Part shown: positions 55,457-63,395 of the stretch, piece after piece
Layout: each line of letters starts with the position of its first letter
Position numbering within the stretch: position 1 is the stretch's first letter
Origin: CBDUEF01 sp018063485
GTDB lineage: Bacteria; Pseudomonadota; Alphaproteobacteria; Rhodobacterales; Rhodobacteraceae
Reading direction: 5' to 3'
Assembly: GCA_037045435.1 (NCBI GenBank)
Contig: JBAOID010000003.1
Location: forward strand, 124,001-188,000
DNA length: 64,000 nucleotides
Notes under the pieces: generated by a model
Database searches by the model: none
Told to the model about the DNA's origin: nothing
Seen by the model: the letters and a program-made list of their open reading frames with translations, nothing else
Program-made: the position numbers and the translations under genes

Positions 55457-56161
55457 TTACATTCTGCTCAACCCTTCTGCTTTGGCGTGGGCCAGCACAT
55501 TGGCGGTGATACGATCGCAACGCACACCATCGAAGCTGAATGCCTCCGCCAGCGAGGTGTCCATCGCTTGGGCCAGCCCCTCACGCATCAGACTGCGGGC
55601 GCGGAAAAATCGGCTGCGCACCGTGGCTTGGGGGATATCAAGGGCAGTGGCCACCTCCTCGACACTCATCTCTTCCACAGCACGCAGCATGAAAACGGTG
55701 CGAAAGACCTCGGGCAGCAGATCAATGCGCACCTCCATCAGCCTGCGTAGCTGTGTGCGCAACAACTCTTGCTCGGGCCCATGCGAAGGCGCCTCGGTCA
55801 GGGCGGCTTGGGTCTTGGGATCAGGCGACAGCATGGCAACCTCCAACGGGATGATATGTGCCGATGTGCGGCGCAGGCGACCCAGGGCTTCATTCGTGAC
55901 AATGCGGACAAGCCAAGTCGAAAGCTTGCTTTCGGCGCGGTAACCGGCCAAGGCCCGCCAGGCGCGAAGCCACGCCTCTTGCGCCGCATCTTCGGCCTCG
56001 GCATCATTTTTCAGGATCGAGCGGGCGGTGCGAAACAAAAGTTGGTTATGCCGCCGCATCAGCACTTCGAATGCCGCCGCATCACCGGCCACGGCACCCG
56101 CGATCAGATCGGCCTCTGACATTTTGCCTGTCAGCAAAGCGGCGCGGGAATGGGCATACAT
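55457..56161 (-). CDS. ECF RNA polymerase sigma factor
   Basis: This 234-residue sigma factor has region 2 (FEVLMRRHNQLLFRTARSIL, DAAQEAWLRAWRAL) and region 4 (LPEVFRTVFMLRAVEEMSVE, IPQATVRSRFFRARSLM). A C-terminal tail of about 35 residues contains FSFDGVRCDRI. GGAGGA precedes the ATG at 56161. No anti-sigma gene is adjacent, so control may be unusual or act through the tail or a distant partner. The downstream gene encodes a Rieske/FAD oxidoreductase, suggesting a redox or stress role. Confidence 0.9.
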   Translation of the reverse strand: MYAHSRAALLTGKMSEADLIAGAVAGDAAAFEVLMRRHNQLLFRTARSILKNDAEAEDAAQEAWLRAWRALAGYRAESKLSTWLVRIVTNEALGRLRRTSAHIIPLEVAMLSPDPKTQAALTEAPSHGPEQELLRTQLRRLMEVRIDLLPEVFRTVFMLRAVEEMSVEEVATALDIPQATVRSRFFRARSLMREGLAQAMDTSLAEAFSFDGVRCDRITANVLAHAKAEGLSRM

Positions 56162-56229
56162 GGTCTATCCTCCGAACTTGGGTCAAGTCTGACGCAAAGG
56201 CCGCAAGAAGCAACCGCCTGCGTGACGTT

Positions 56230-56952
56230 TCAGCGTTTCATCAGGATCAGAAATTCACGGCGTAGATCGGCATCGTTCAAAAACGCCCCACGCATGACCG
56301 AATTGGCCATCACCGATTGCGCATCTTTCACACCGCGCCAATGCATGCAGAAATGATCCGCCTCCATCACCACGGCAAGGCCATCGGGGCGGATGTGGCG
56401 CTCCAACTCATCGGCCAACATCACCATCGCCTCTTCCTGAATTTGCGGGCGGCTCATGATCCAATCGCATAGGCGCGCATATTTTGACAGGCCGATCAGA
56501 TCGGAATCGGCATTGGGCAGAACGCCGATCCAGACGCGGCCCATGATCGGGCAAAGATGGTGCGAACAAGCGCTGCGCACGGTGATAGGGCCAATAATCA
56601 TCAACTGATTCAGGTGCGAGACATTGGGAAAGGCAGTTACATCGGGGGCGGGTTGGTAGCGCCCGGCGAAAACCTCGTTGACAAACATTCTGGCCACGCG
56701 ACGGGCGGTGTCGGCGGTATTGTGATCATGGGCGGTGTCTATTACCAGCGCGTTCAACACGCCCTGCATCTGCTCGGCCACCTCATCGCGCAAGGCATCA
56801 CGCTCGCCCTCGTGCAGAAAGGCCGAGATATTGTCATTGGCGTTGAAACGAGTGCCGGAGTCGACCAAACGGGCGCGAATGCGATCGCTGACCAAAGGCG
56901 CTGACGTGCGGTCTTTGCTGAACCCGGCAGGGTTGAGAGGGTGGATGGTCAT
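56230..56952 (-). CDS. folE: GTP cyclohydrolase I
   Basis: This 240-residue enzyme converts GTP to dihydroneopterin triphosphate, the first step of folate and pterin synthesis. Zinc- and substrate-binding parts are visible: ITVRSACSHHLCPIMGRVWI, GLSKYARLCDWIMSRPQIQE and CMHWRGVKD. I chose the ATG at 56950-56952, since upstream in-frame codons are not conserved. The start precedes the usual core by about 45 residues. It lies 68 bases upstream of the ECF gene, co-directional. Confidence 0.93.
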   Translation of the reverse strand: MTIHPLNPAGFSKDRTSAPLVSDRIRARLVDSGTRFNANDNISAFLHEGERDALRDEVAEQMQGVLNALVIDTAHDHNTADTARRVARMFVNEVFAGRYQPAPDVTAFPNVSHLNQLMIIGPITVRSACSHHLCPIMGRVWIGVLPNADSDLIGLSKYARLCDWIMSRPQIQEEAMVMLADELERHIRPDGLAVVMEADHFCMHWRGVKDAQSVMANSVMRGAFLNDADLRREFLILMKR

Positions 56953-57348
56953 GGCAGATCTTTCGTTTTGTCGTTCAGTATTGAAACATGCGTTGGACGG
57001 GGGCCTTATGGGCAAGCACGGGTACCGCGTTGCAAGGCAACTCCTCAATGCGGTGACAGCGACGGATTTCAGGAATTCATGAGTGACATTTGACCTCCTG
57101 CGGGTATTGAGCTGACAGAGGCAGATCGCGTTCGGGTGTTGTTTTGCCCTTGTGCCGTCCGCTCTGATCATTGGATGCAAACCCGCCGCGTTGCGTTCCC
57201 GGATTTCAGGATTCATTTCGGGGCTTCTGCCGAAAAGCCATTTCTGGCCCTTGTGAGGCAAGCGGTTCCGGCAACCCGAAACCCTTGTTCCGCAAGCCGC
57301 AACGGATGTGGAAAAACCGCGCGAACCCATGTTCAACCGAACAAACCC
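56953..57348. other. Intergenic region upstream of folE
   Basis: These 396 bases hold the folE promoter region and a near-perfect direct repeat (57063-57080 and 57200-57216). I see no RNA gene. The rightward ORF that runs through it has no protein-like pattern. Confidence 0.4.
57063..57216. repeat. Two direct copies of an 18-base motif upstream of folE
   Basis: CGGATTTCAGGAATTCAT (57063-57080) recurs as CGGATTTCAGGATTCAT (57200-57216) with one base missing. The copies are 137 bases apart in the folE upstream region. They could be regulator sites or the trace of a small duplication. Confidence 0.4.
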
Positions 57349-57579
57349 TTAACCCAGAAGGTGTCTGCTGTTAACGATTGCAGTCAGATCAGCGTCTTGC
57401 CGGATGAACAGCGAAAAACGCCACGCTTCATCCCAAGTGTTGATGATGCCTCCCGCGGCTGCCCGCGTGGCCACATCGCCCGCGAAAATATATTCCAGCA
57501 TCGCCGCTTGAAGCGTATCGGAGGCAAACAGCCCCTGCGGCGGTGTGCGGCCACACCGCTCAGGCGCGATACCTGTCAA
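57349..57579 (-). CDS. Possible small hypothetical protein (up to 76 aa)
   Basis: The frame opens at a TTG overlapping the end of the aminotransferase gene. It also has an internal ATG giving MLEYIFAGDVATRAAAGGII followed by NTWDEAWRFSLFIRQDADLT. Composition and codon use look protein-like, and the translational overlap would suit a coupled gene. I recognise no family. A chance ORF remains possible. Confidence 0.35.
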   Translation of the reverse strand: MTGIAPERCGRTPPQGLFASDTLQAAMLEYIFAGDVATRAAAGGIINTWDEAWRFSLFIRQDADLTAIVNSRHLLG

Positions 57580-58774
57580 TCAGGGTCACCATGCGCGCCA
57601 CGGCTGTGACCGCCGCTTGGTGATTCTGCGAAAAGTTCAGGCGCAGGCAGTTTGCCGAATGCGGGCTGAATTCGGAGCCGGGTGTCACGATAACACCCGC
57701 CTGCATTCGCAGAATGGAACTGAAATCGGCATAGGGTACCGTCAATTCCGGTAGGCTGGGGAAAAGGTAGCTACCGGCTTCCGGGGTGCGGGCCAAGACG
57801 CCCGTTGCCGTGCGCAGTGTTTTCAGCAGATCATCGCGGATCGCCTGATGTTGGTCGATACGCTGCGCTAACCAGCCCTCTGGTTCATTGAACCATGTGC
57901 GCAGCACTGCCTGACTGTAGCCTCCCGCCCGCAATGAGACGATGGCTTGCAGCTTTTCCATCCGCGTAATGATCCTCTTGGAGCCAAATGCCACACCCAG
58001 GCGATAGCCGCTGAGGGATTCGGTTTTCGATGGCCCCATGATGGTGATGGTATTCTCGGCCTCGACCGCCTGGGCGCGCAGATGGGTGTAGGTCATGCCG
58101 GAATAAAGCTGGCGCGAATAAAGCTGATCGACGATCACAGTTGCGCCGTATTTGCCAGCGAGTGCAGCGATGCCGGCAATTTCATCGGGGGAATAAATGA
58201 TCCCGGCGGGGTTGTTGGGGTTCGAAAACAAAAAGACCCTGGCACCGGCCTTGAACGCATTCTCTAACTGTTCAAGATCCAGACCCGCGCGGCCTTCGAC
58301 CATGGCGTAATCCATGCGGATCGGCAGCAAATCGCCCTCAAAGAACTCGATCAGTTTGCGGTTGGCGAAATAATCGGGCTGCACGATCGCCACCTTGTCT
58401 GCGCGCGCCACAGTACTGGCCACCGCCAAAAACAGCGCGCCCTGAGTGCCGGGGGTCAGGATCATGCCGTCGACGGCATCAACCGGCGCGCCGGTAAAGC
58501 TGGCAAGTCGTTCTGCGACCTGCTCACGAATGGTAATGTCGCCGCGATATTCGGTATAGGCCTGCCGCCCCCCAAGAGCGACACCCTGAGCGAAAACCTC
58601 AAACGAACCAGGCGGCGGCGCAAAAGCATCAACGTCTCCATGCGAAAAATCGACTGCCCGCCCTGGCAAAGGATCGCCGCGCAGCACTTTATCCAAACTG
58701 GAGGCTTGCTGGCGCCCCTCTTGCCCAGGAGCGTTGCCGGTGCCGAGCCGACGGAATTTGGTCTCAACAGACAT
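57560..58774 (-). CDS. PLP-dependent class I/II aminotransferase
   Basis: This 404-residue fold-type I aminotransferase has NPNNPAGIIYSPDEI, VIVDQLYSRQLY and the Schiff-base Lys in MGPSKTESLSGYRLGVAFGS. The conserved Arg for the substrate carboxylate lies in CLRLNFSQNH. The substrate amino acid is not predictable from this reading. The ATG at 58772-58774 was chosen; the frame runs further upstream without family resemblance. It stands alone with a large gap upstream. Confidence 0.9.
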   Translation of the reverse strand: MSVETKFRRLGTGNAPGQEGRQQASSLDKVLRGDPLPGRAVDFSHGDVDAFAPPPGSFEVFAQGVALGGRQAYTEYRGDITIREQVAERLASFTGAPVDAVDGMILTPGTQGALFLAVASTVARADKVAIVQPDYFANRKLIEFFEGDLLPIRMDYAMVEGRAGLDLEQLENAFKAGARVFLFSNPNNPAGIIYSPDEIAGIAALAGKYGATVIVDQLYSRQLYSGMTYTHLRAQAVEAENTITIMGPSKTESLSGYRLGVAFGSKRIITRMEKLQAIVSLRAGGYSQAVLRTWFNEPEGWLAQRIDQHQAIRDDLLKTLRTATGVLARTPEAGSYLFPSLPELTVPYADFSSILRMQAGVIVTPGSEFSPHSANCLRLNFSQNHQAAVTAVARMVTLIDRYRA

Positions 58775-59233
58775 GTGCGTTTCCTCAGTTCGAAGGGCGA
58801 GGCGGTGGCGCCGCTCCTGACACAGCTTCATGGTAGCGGTCTTTGGAGAGCGATTGAATGCCATTAATCACGTATTTAGAAGATGCGTAAACTGTCCGAT
58901 GGTCGCTCGCCGCTATGGAACAGGGGTTTCGCGCGCTGGAGGCAGAGCCGGGGCTTGCTCCGGGCTCGCGTGTCGGGCGCTCTGGCCGCGCTGCATCTGC
59001 TGAACCGGGCACCTTTGGCCCCCGATGTGGCAGGTATACTGCGTGCATCTCAAGCAGGTTTGAAACCAGGTTCCAAGCCTGCTTTCGCGCCAATTGGTAT
59101 GCGCCGCCATTCCTGGGGCAGGGGCTTTGCCATGTTGAAGGATTTGACTTTTGTTGACATGACCCGATCGTTACGTTGGCGGGGTCTGGTATTCTTAACA
59201 TCAGTCTTGGAGCCGGTTATTGCTCTTTCCCCG
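58775..59233. other. Intergenic region aminotransferase / H-NS-type gene
   Basis: No convincing gene or RNA is seen in these 459 bases. Several mid-size frames are open on both strands because of GC-rich composition, but none resembles a protein family. It may contain decayed sequence and the aminotransferase promoter. Confidence 0.4.
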
Positions 59234-59554
59234 TCAGTTGATCGCCATGCCCTCAGGCGTCTTGCCCGCCTCAAGCGCCGCGACGAACCACAGTGGTTTG
59301 CGCCCACGGCCTGACCAAGTGAGGCTGGGGTTTTCGGGGTTACGGTACTTCGCCACAGCGGGCCTGCGGGCAGGCTTGGCATCGGTTCCAACGAAATCGG
59401 CCAAGGAATAGCCCATCTCTTTGGCAATCGCGTCAAGTTTGGCGCGGGCGCCTGCCCGCTGCCGGTCCTCATAGGTGGCAATCGCTCTGGCGATGTCCTT
59501 CTGTGCTTGCCGGAGTTCCTTCAGCGAAAACGTCTCGAAATCGAAATCAGCCAT
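59234..59554 (-). CDS. H-NS-family nucleoid-associated protein
   Basis: This 106-residue protein has an N-terminal coiled-coil-like oligomerisation part (LKELRQAQKDIARAIATYED) and the C-terminal H-NS/HvrA-type DNA-binding tail (KYRNPENPSLTWSGRGRKPL). It binds AT-rich or curved DNA, often silencing acquired genes; in Rhodobacter HvrA also tunes photosynthesis and nitrogen genes. I chose the ATG at 59552-59554. It stands alone between two gene-poor gaps. Confidence 0.9.
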   Translation of the reverse strand: MADFDFETFSLKELRQAQKDIARAIATYEDRQRAGARAKLDAIAKEMGYSLADFVGTDAKPARRPAVAKYRNPENPSLTWSGRGRKPLWFVAALEAGKTPEGMAIN

Positions 59555-59906
59555 ATGAGCCCCGTATTCTGATTGTTTCATCCAAGATAACTGTCCTGCC
59601 GCAGCACCGCAACTCCCATCGGCAAGAGGGGAACGGCAGGGCAGGCGTGGCAAGGGCGAACAGTCGCGAGGTCGCGTTGCGCAAGCAAGCAAGCAGGGCA
59701 ATCTTTGCACTGCTTGCCGTTATCGGTCAACACTGCCCGGATGCGGATCGGACAGGCAATTTCAATACCGTGCAGGAAATAGCGTGAATTGATGGAGTCC
59801 TGGATTTGAAAACCCGGCGCTTTGCTCTTCTCGGTGAAGCCACGCGGTGGCGCAACAGGTGCGGTTAGACCACGGCCCAGCCATGCTTGACCATTCGGCC
59901 AGGAGC
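59555..59906. other. Intergenic region H-NS-type gene / CoA-transferase
   Basis: This 352-base gap has no recognisable gene or RNA. It should hold the promoter of the H-NS-type gene and the 3' end of the leftward CoA-transferase transcript. I see no clear terminator. Confidence 0.4.
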
Positions 59907-61034
59907 TTAGTCCTTCTTGCGAAACTCCGCGCGGATCGCTCGGGTTTGCGCCCCGATGCCGGGCACATCGCCGGGATGAAACCCCTGGTCACGCCCCGCC
60001 GGCCGTGGCATTGTCACAATCTGTCCATTCGACAACGCAACCTTTGTGCGACGCAACGCTGGATGCTGTCCCAAGTCCTTTATCTGCGTGGGCCGGCCCC
60101 AAGCGACACCCGAGTTGTCCAGCCGCGCGATGGTTTCGGCCGTGCTCAGCCGGGCTATTTCTGGGTCGGCCTCGGCGTCCAGCGCTTCCCTGTTGGCGAC
60201 GCGCAGGGCGTTGGTTGCGAACTCGGGGCGCTGCAAAAGATCAGGGCGCAACAGCACACCGTTGCAGAATCTTTCCCACTCGCCGTTATTCTGCACTGCC
60301 ACGATCACGCTGCCATCGCAGCAATCAAACGGCCGGTAGGGGTAGATCGAGGCATGAGCCATGCCATAGCGTCCGGTTTCCCGCCCGGCGTGTTCGAAAT
60401 GCAAAAGCGGCACGGACATCCAATCAGCCATGCCGTCGAACATCGCGATTTCGATCTGGCAGCCAAGCCCGCTTTTGCCGCGCGCTATCAGCGCTTCCAG
60501 AATGGCCGCATGAGCGTTCATGCCCGTGGCGATATCTGCTGCCGATACGCCAACCTTTGAGGGAGTTTGCTCTGTGCCGGTCACGTTGCAAAGCCCGCTT
60601 TCCGCCTGCACCAACATATCGTAGGCGCGCATTCCGGCGTAATCCGTATCCTGCCCATAACCCACTATTGATACGGCGATCAGGGTGGGAAAATCCCGTG
60701 CAAGGTCGTCACCAGAAAGCCCCATCCTTGCCATCGCCCCCGGTATCAGGTTTTGCACCAACACATCGGCCTGGGCGAGCATCCGGCGCAACAGGGCCAG
60801 ATCGGCGGCATCTTTCAGGTCCAGTACGGCGCTTTCCTTGCCCCGGTTCAGCCAGACAAAATAGGCCGATTGCCCCGCCACCGCCGCATCGTAATGCCGC
60901 GCGGTTTCGCCTTCTGGCCGTTCGATCTTGATCACGCGCGCGCCCGCATCCGCCAGCCGCACCGTGCAGAGCGGGGCCGCAACGGCCTGCTCTATGGCAA
61001 TTACAATCAGGCCCGACAGCGCCAGATCAGACAT
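59907..61034 (-). CDS. CaiB/BaiF-type class III CoA-transferase
   Basis: This 375-residue protein transfers CoA between carboxylic acids. It has AAPLCTVRLADAGARVIKIE, DVLVQNLIPGAMARMGL and the catalytic Asp in MRAYDMLVQAESGLCNVTG. It overlaps the upstream quinone-reductase-like gene by 8 bases and follows an acyl-CoA dehydrogenase. It therefore probably activates an organic acid to its CoA ester for oxidation. The substrate is unknown. Confidence 0.9.
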   Translation of the reverse strand: MSDLALSGLIVIAIEQAVAAPLCTVRLADAGARVIKIERPEGETARHYDAAVAGQSAYFVWLNRGKESAVLDLKDAADLALLRRMLAQADVLVQNLIPGAMARMGLSGDDLARDFPTLIAVSIVGYGQDTDYAGMRAYDMLVQAESGLCNVTGTEQTPSKVGVSAADIATGMNAHAAILEALIARGKSGLGCQIEIAMFDGMADWMSVPLLHFEHAGRETGRYGMAHASIYPYRPFDCCDGSVIVAVQNNGEWERFCNGVLLRPDLLQRPEFATNALRVANREALDAEADPEIARLSTAETIARLDNSGVAWGRPTQIKDLGQHPALRRTKVALSNGQIVTMPRPAGRDQGFHPGDVPGIGAQTRAIRAEFRKKD

Positions 61035-61551
61035 TGCGCTGCACGCCAGACCGCGCCAAAACGCCGGGTTTCAAGCGTTCATCGGGGCCATGATCTATTG
61101 CGGGATGAAAGAACAAAAGCATCGTATCTTTCAGCGTCTCCAGACGTTTGCGATACCAGTCAAGTTGCTGTGCGCGGCCCTTGGCATCCAATTGTCCCGG
61201 CAGATAGGCAAAGATCCGGTCGGCCCAACCCTTCAGTATGGCGGGCATACCGAACCACCAGATCGGAAGCTGAAAGATCACCGGAACGGCGGCGGTCAAT
61301 CTGGCCTGCTCGGCGGCAATATTGCCCTGCTCCATGGCAGGCGTCTGTTCGCGCGCCAATGAAAACCGGGTGGTGTGCGAAATCGTCCCTGTCACATCCT
61401 GTGGCCCGGCGGCCGCATTCCATCCCATGGCAAAGAGGTCAGACACCACCACCGAATGGCCCTGCGCGGTCAGGGTTTCCACCGCCAGATTTTTCATGGC
61501 TGCATTGAAAGACGTCGGCTCTGGCTGGGCGTAGAAGATCAGTACCTGCAT
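61027..61551 (-). CDS. NAD(P)H-quinone reductase-like flavoprotein with internal shortening
   Basis: The first ~118 residues match the flavodoxin-like NAD(P)H dehydrogenase (quinone) family (LIFYAQPEPTSFNAAMKNLA, FQLPIWWFGMPAILKGWADR). The last ~55 match its C-terminus (LLFFHPAIDHG, LKPGVLARSGVQRN). The ~80 residues usually found between them are absent, joining RIFAY directly to LPGQLDAKG. The frame is intact at 174 residues, so an in-frame deletion is likely, and activity is doubtful. It lies 9 bases after the acyl-CoA dehydrogenase stop and overlaps the CoA-transferase start. Confidence 0.75.
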   Translation of the reverse strand: MQVLIFYAQPEPTSFNAAMKNLAVETLTAQGHSVVVSDLFAMGWNAAAGPQDVTGTISHTTRFSLAREQTPAMEQGNIAAEQARLTAAVPVIFQLPIWWFGMPAILKGWADRIFAYLPGQLDAKGRAQQLDWYRKRLETLKDTMLLFFHPAIDHGPDERLKPGVLARSGVQRNV

Positions 61552-61560
61552 CGCAAAACC

Positions 61561-62715
61561 TCAATAAGACCGGGGCAGGCCGAGGGTGTGCTCGGCCAGA
61601 TAGGACAGGATCAGGTTGGTCGAAATCGGCGCCACCTGATACAGCCGCGCTTCGCGGAACTTTCGTTCAACATCGTATTCCTCGGCAAAGCCAAAGCCTC
61701 CATGGGTCTGGATACAGACATTCGCCGCCTCGTAACTGGCATCTGCTGCCAGCATTTTGGCCATGTTTGCCTCGGCTCCCGGGTTGTCGCCTGCTCCGTA
61801 AATCCGCAGCGCCTCTTGCACCATCAATTCGGCGGCGCGCATATTTGCATAGGCCCTGGCAATGGGAAACTGGATGCCTTGATTCTGCCCTATGGCCCGA
61901 CCAAACACCACGCGTTCTTTGGCGTAAGCGACGGATTTATCAATGAACCACTTGGCATCGCCGACACATTCGGCGGCAATCAGGATGCGTTCGGCATTCA
62001 TGCCAGACAGGATATAGCGGAAGCCTTTGCCTTCCTCGCCGATCAGATTTTCGGCCGGAACGCGCAGGTTGTCAAAGAATACTTCCGTTGTCGCATGGTT
62101 CATCATGGTGCGGATTGGCCGGATCGTCAGCCCTTTCCCCCGCGCACTGCGCATATCGACCAGCAGCACCGACAGGCCATCGGTTTTCCTCATTCCGTCG
62201 CTCAGCGGCGTGGTGCGGGCCAGAAGCAACATCAGGTCAGAATGTTCGGCCCGGCTGGTCCAGATCTTCTGGCCGTTGATGATGTAATGATCACCGTCCA
62301 GCCGCGCTGTTGTTTTCAGCGCGCCGGTATCGGTGCCGCTGGTCGGCTCAGTCACGCCAAAGGCCTGCAAGCGCAGCTTTCCGGCTGCGATATCAGGCAA
62401 ATATGCGCGTTTCTGAAGCTCTGAGCCGTGCCGCAGCAGCGTGCCCATTATGTAGATCTGCGCATGGCACGCCCCGCTGTTGCAGCCCGAGTGTTGTATT
62501 TGCTCCAATACGGCGGCGGCGGCCGATAAGGGCAGGCCTGAGCCGCCAAATTCTTCGGGGATCAGAATTGACAACCACCCGGCCTCGGTCAGTGCCGCGA
62601 CAAAATCCTGTGGATAGGCCATGTCACGATCAAGTCCGCGCCAATAGGCCCCAGGAAACCGCGCGCATAACTTGCTCACCGCCTCGCGGATATCAGGATA
62701 AAGCTCAGCGGCCAT
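61561..62715 (-). CDS. Acyl-CoA dehydrogenase
   Basis: This 384-residue flavoenzyme forms a double bond in an acyl-CoA. Visible family marks are IPEEFGGSGLPLSAAAAVLE, FGVTEPTSGTDTGALKTTA, YIINGQKIWTSRAEHSDLML, ERVVFGRAIGQNQGIQFPIA and QTHGGFGFAEEYDVERKFRE. It heads the leftward operon with the quinone-reductase-like and CoA-transferase genes. Substrate chain type cannot be told. Confidence 0.93.
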   Translation of the reverse strand: MAAELYPDIREAVSKLCARFPGAYWRGLDRDMAYPQDFVAALTEAGWLSILIPEEFGGSGLPLSAAAAVLEQIQHSGCNSGACHAQIYIMGTLLRHGSELQKRAYLPDIAAGKLRLQAFGVTEPTSGTDTGALKTTARLDGDHYIINGQKIWTSRAEHSDLMLLLARTTPLSDGMRKTDGLSVLLVDMRSARGKGLTIRPIRTMMNHATTEVFFDNLRVPAENLIGEEGKGFRYILSGMNAERILIAAECVGDAKWFIDKSVAYAKERVVFGRAIGQNQGIQFPIARAYANMRAAELMVQEALRIYGAGDNPGAEANMAKMLAADASYEAANVCIQTHGGFGFAEEYDVERKFREARLYQVAPISTNLILSYLAEHTLGLPRSY

Positions 62716-62799
62716 CAGAAACTCCCCAACGTTGCGATCAGATACGCCTGCAATCGGCCTGCCGACAATGAAAGAACGGGCAAATCAGCTATGCCCGAA

Positions 62800-63020
62800 T
62801 TATACCGCTTGCCCCGACACTGGCAATTGCGCGCGCAACAGATCGGCCGACCACACGCCGCTTTGGACAAGATCTTCTGCGATCGCCGTGATCGTGCGGG
62901 CGGCAAACCGGGCAAGATGTGGTGTGGGCCGGTCAAACGGGCGGATGCCCAACTCGTCTTCCAACATCCGCGCCTGCCGCGAAAGTGCAGGTGGTGCGAT
63001 GTGAATGCCGCCATTGTGCC
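62800..63020 (-). pseudogene. Remnant of a LysR-family regulator
   Basis: The reverse strand reads HIAPPALSRQARMLEDELGI followed by RPFDRP, the second half of a LysR helix-turn-helix. The beginning of the domain is missing (the sequence breaks near 63010-63020) and the effector domain is absent. The codons after RPFDRP do not resemble LysR. This is a fragment of a once-complete regulator. Confidence 0.6.
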
Positions 63021-63360
63021 GCGGACTTGCCGCTATTGCAGCTGACATGGAAGCTGGCCCCCTTGCTTGCGGCGGGCAATACAGTGGTGATCAAGCCATC
63101 TAAACATGCCTCAGCCTCTGCCCTTGAATTCGCCAAGCTGTTTGCACAAGGCGGCTTTCCACCTGGTGTGGTCAACACCGTTACCGGTATGCCGGGCGAT
63201 GTGGGGGCGTCGTTGGGCAGCCACCCGATGTTGCAAAAATAGCCTTCACTGGCGGCGAGTCGGGCGGGTTAGCGGTTTGTCAGGCGGCGGCGCAGTTGAA
63301 AACGGTTACGCTGGACATCAGCGCCTTGGGCTGGAACCGTAGCCGCGACAACCAACCGAT
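63021..63360 (+). pseudogene. Remnant of an aldehyde dehydrogenase gene
   Basis: The forward strand reads LPLLQLTWKLAPLLAAGNTV, VIKPSKHASASALEFAKLF, GGFPPGVVNTVTGMPGDVGA and, after one extra A in the run 63235-63239, IAFTGGESG. These are contiguous parts of the NAD-binding half of an aldehyde dehydrogenase (the WN...LAAGNTVVIKPS and FTGG motifs). The N-terminus and the catalytic cysteine half are missing. The fragment meets the LysR remnant head to head at about 63015, marking a deletion or rearrangement scar. Confidence 0.72.
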
Positions 63361-63395
63361 GCCAGAAGCCGTGGTTTATTGAAGGAGAGCGTCAG

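Noticed and set aside
56953..57336. 128-codon N-terminal extension of folE
   Set aside because: The region upstream of 56952 contains non-coding repeats and no conserved protein pattern.
58865..59314. Overlapping mid-size frames upstream of the H-NS-type gene
   Set aside because: No frame shows protein-like conservation; they are on both strands in GC-rich DNA.
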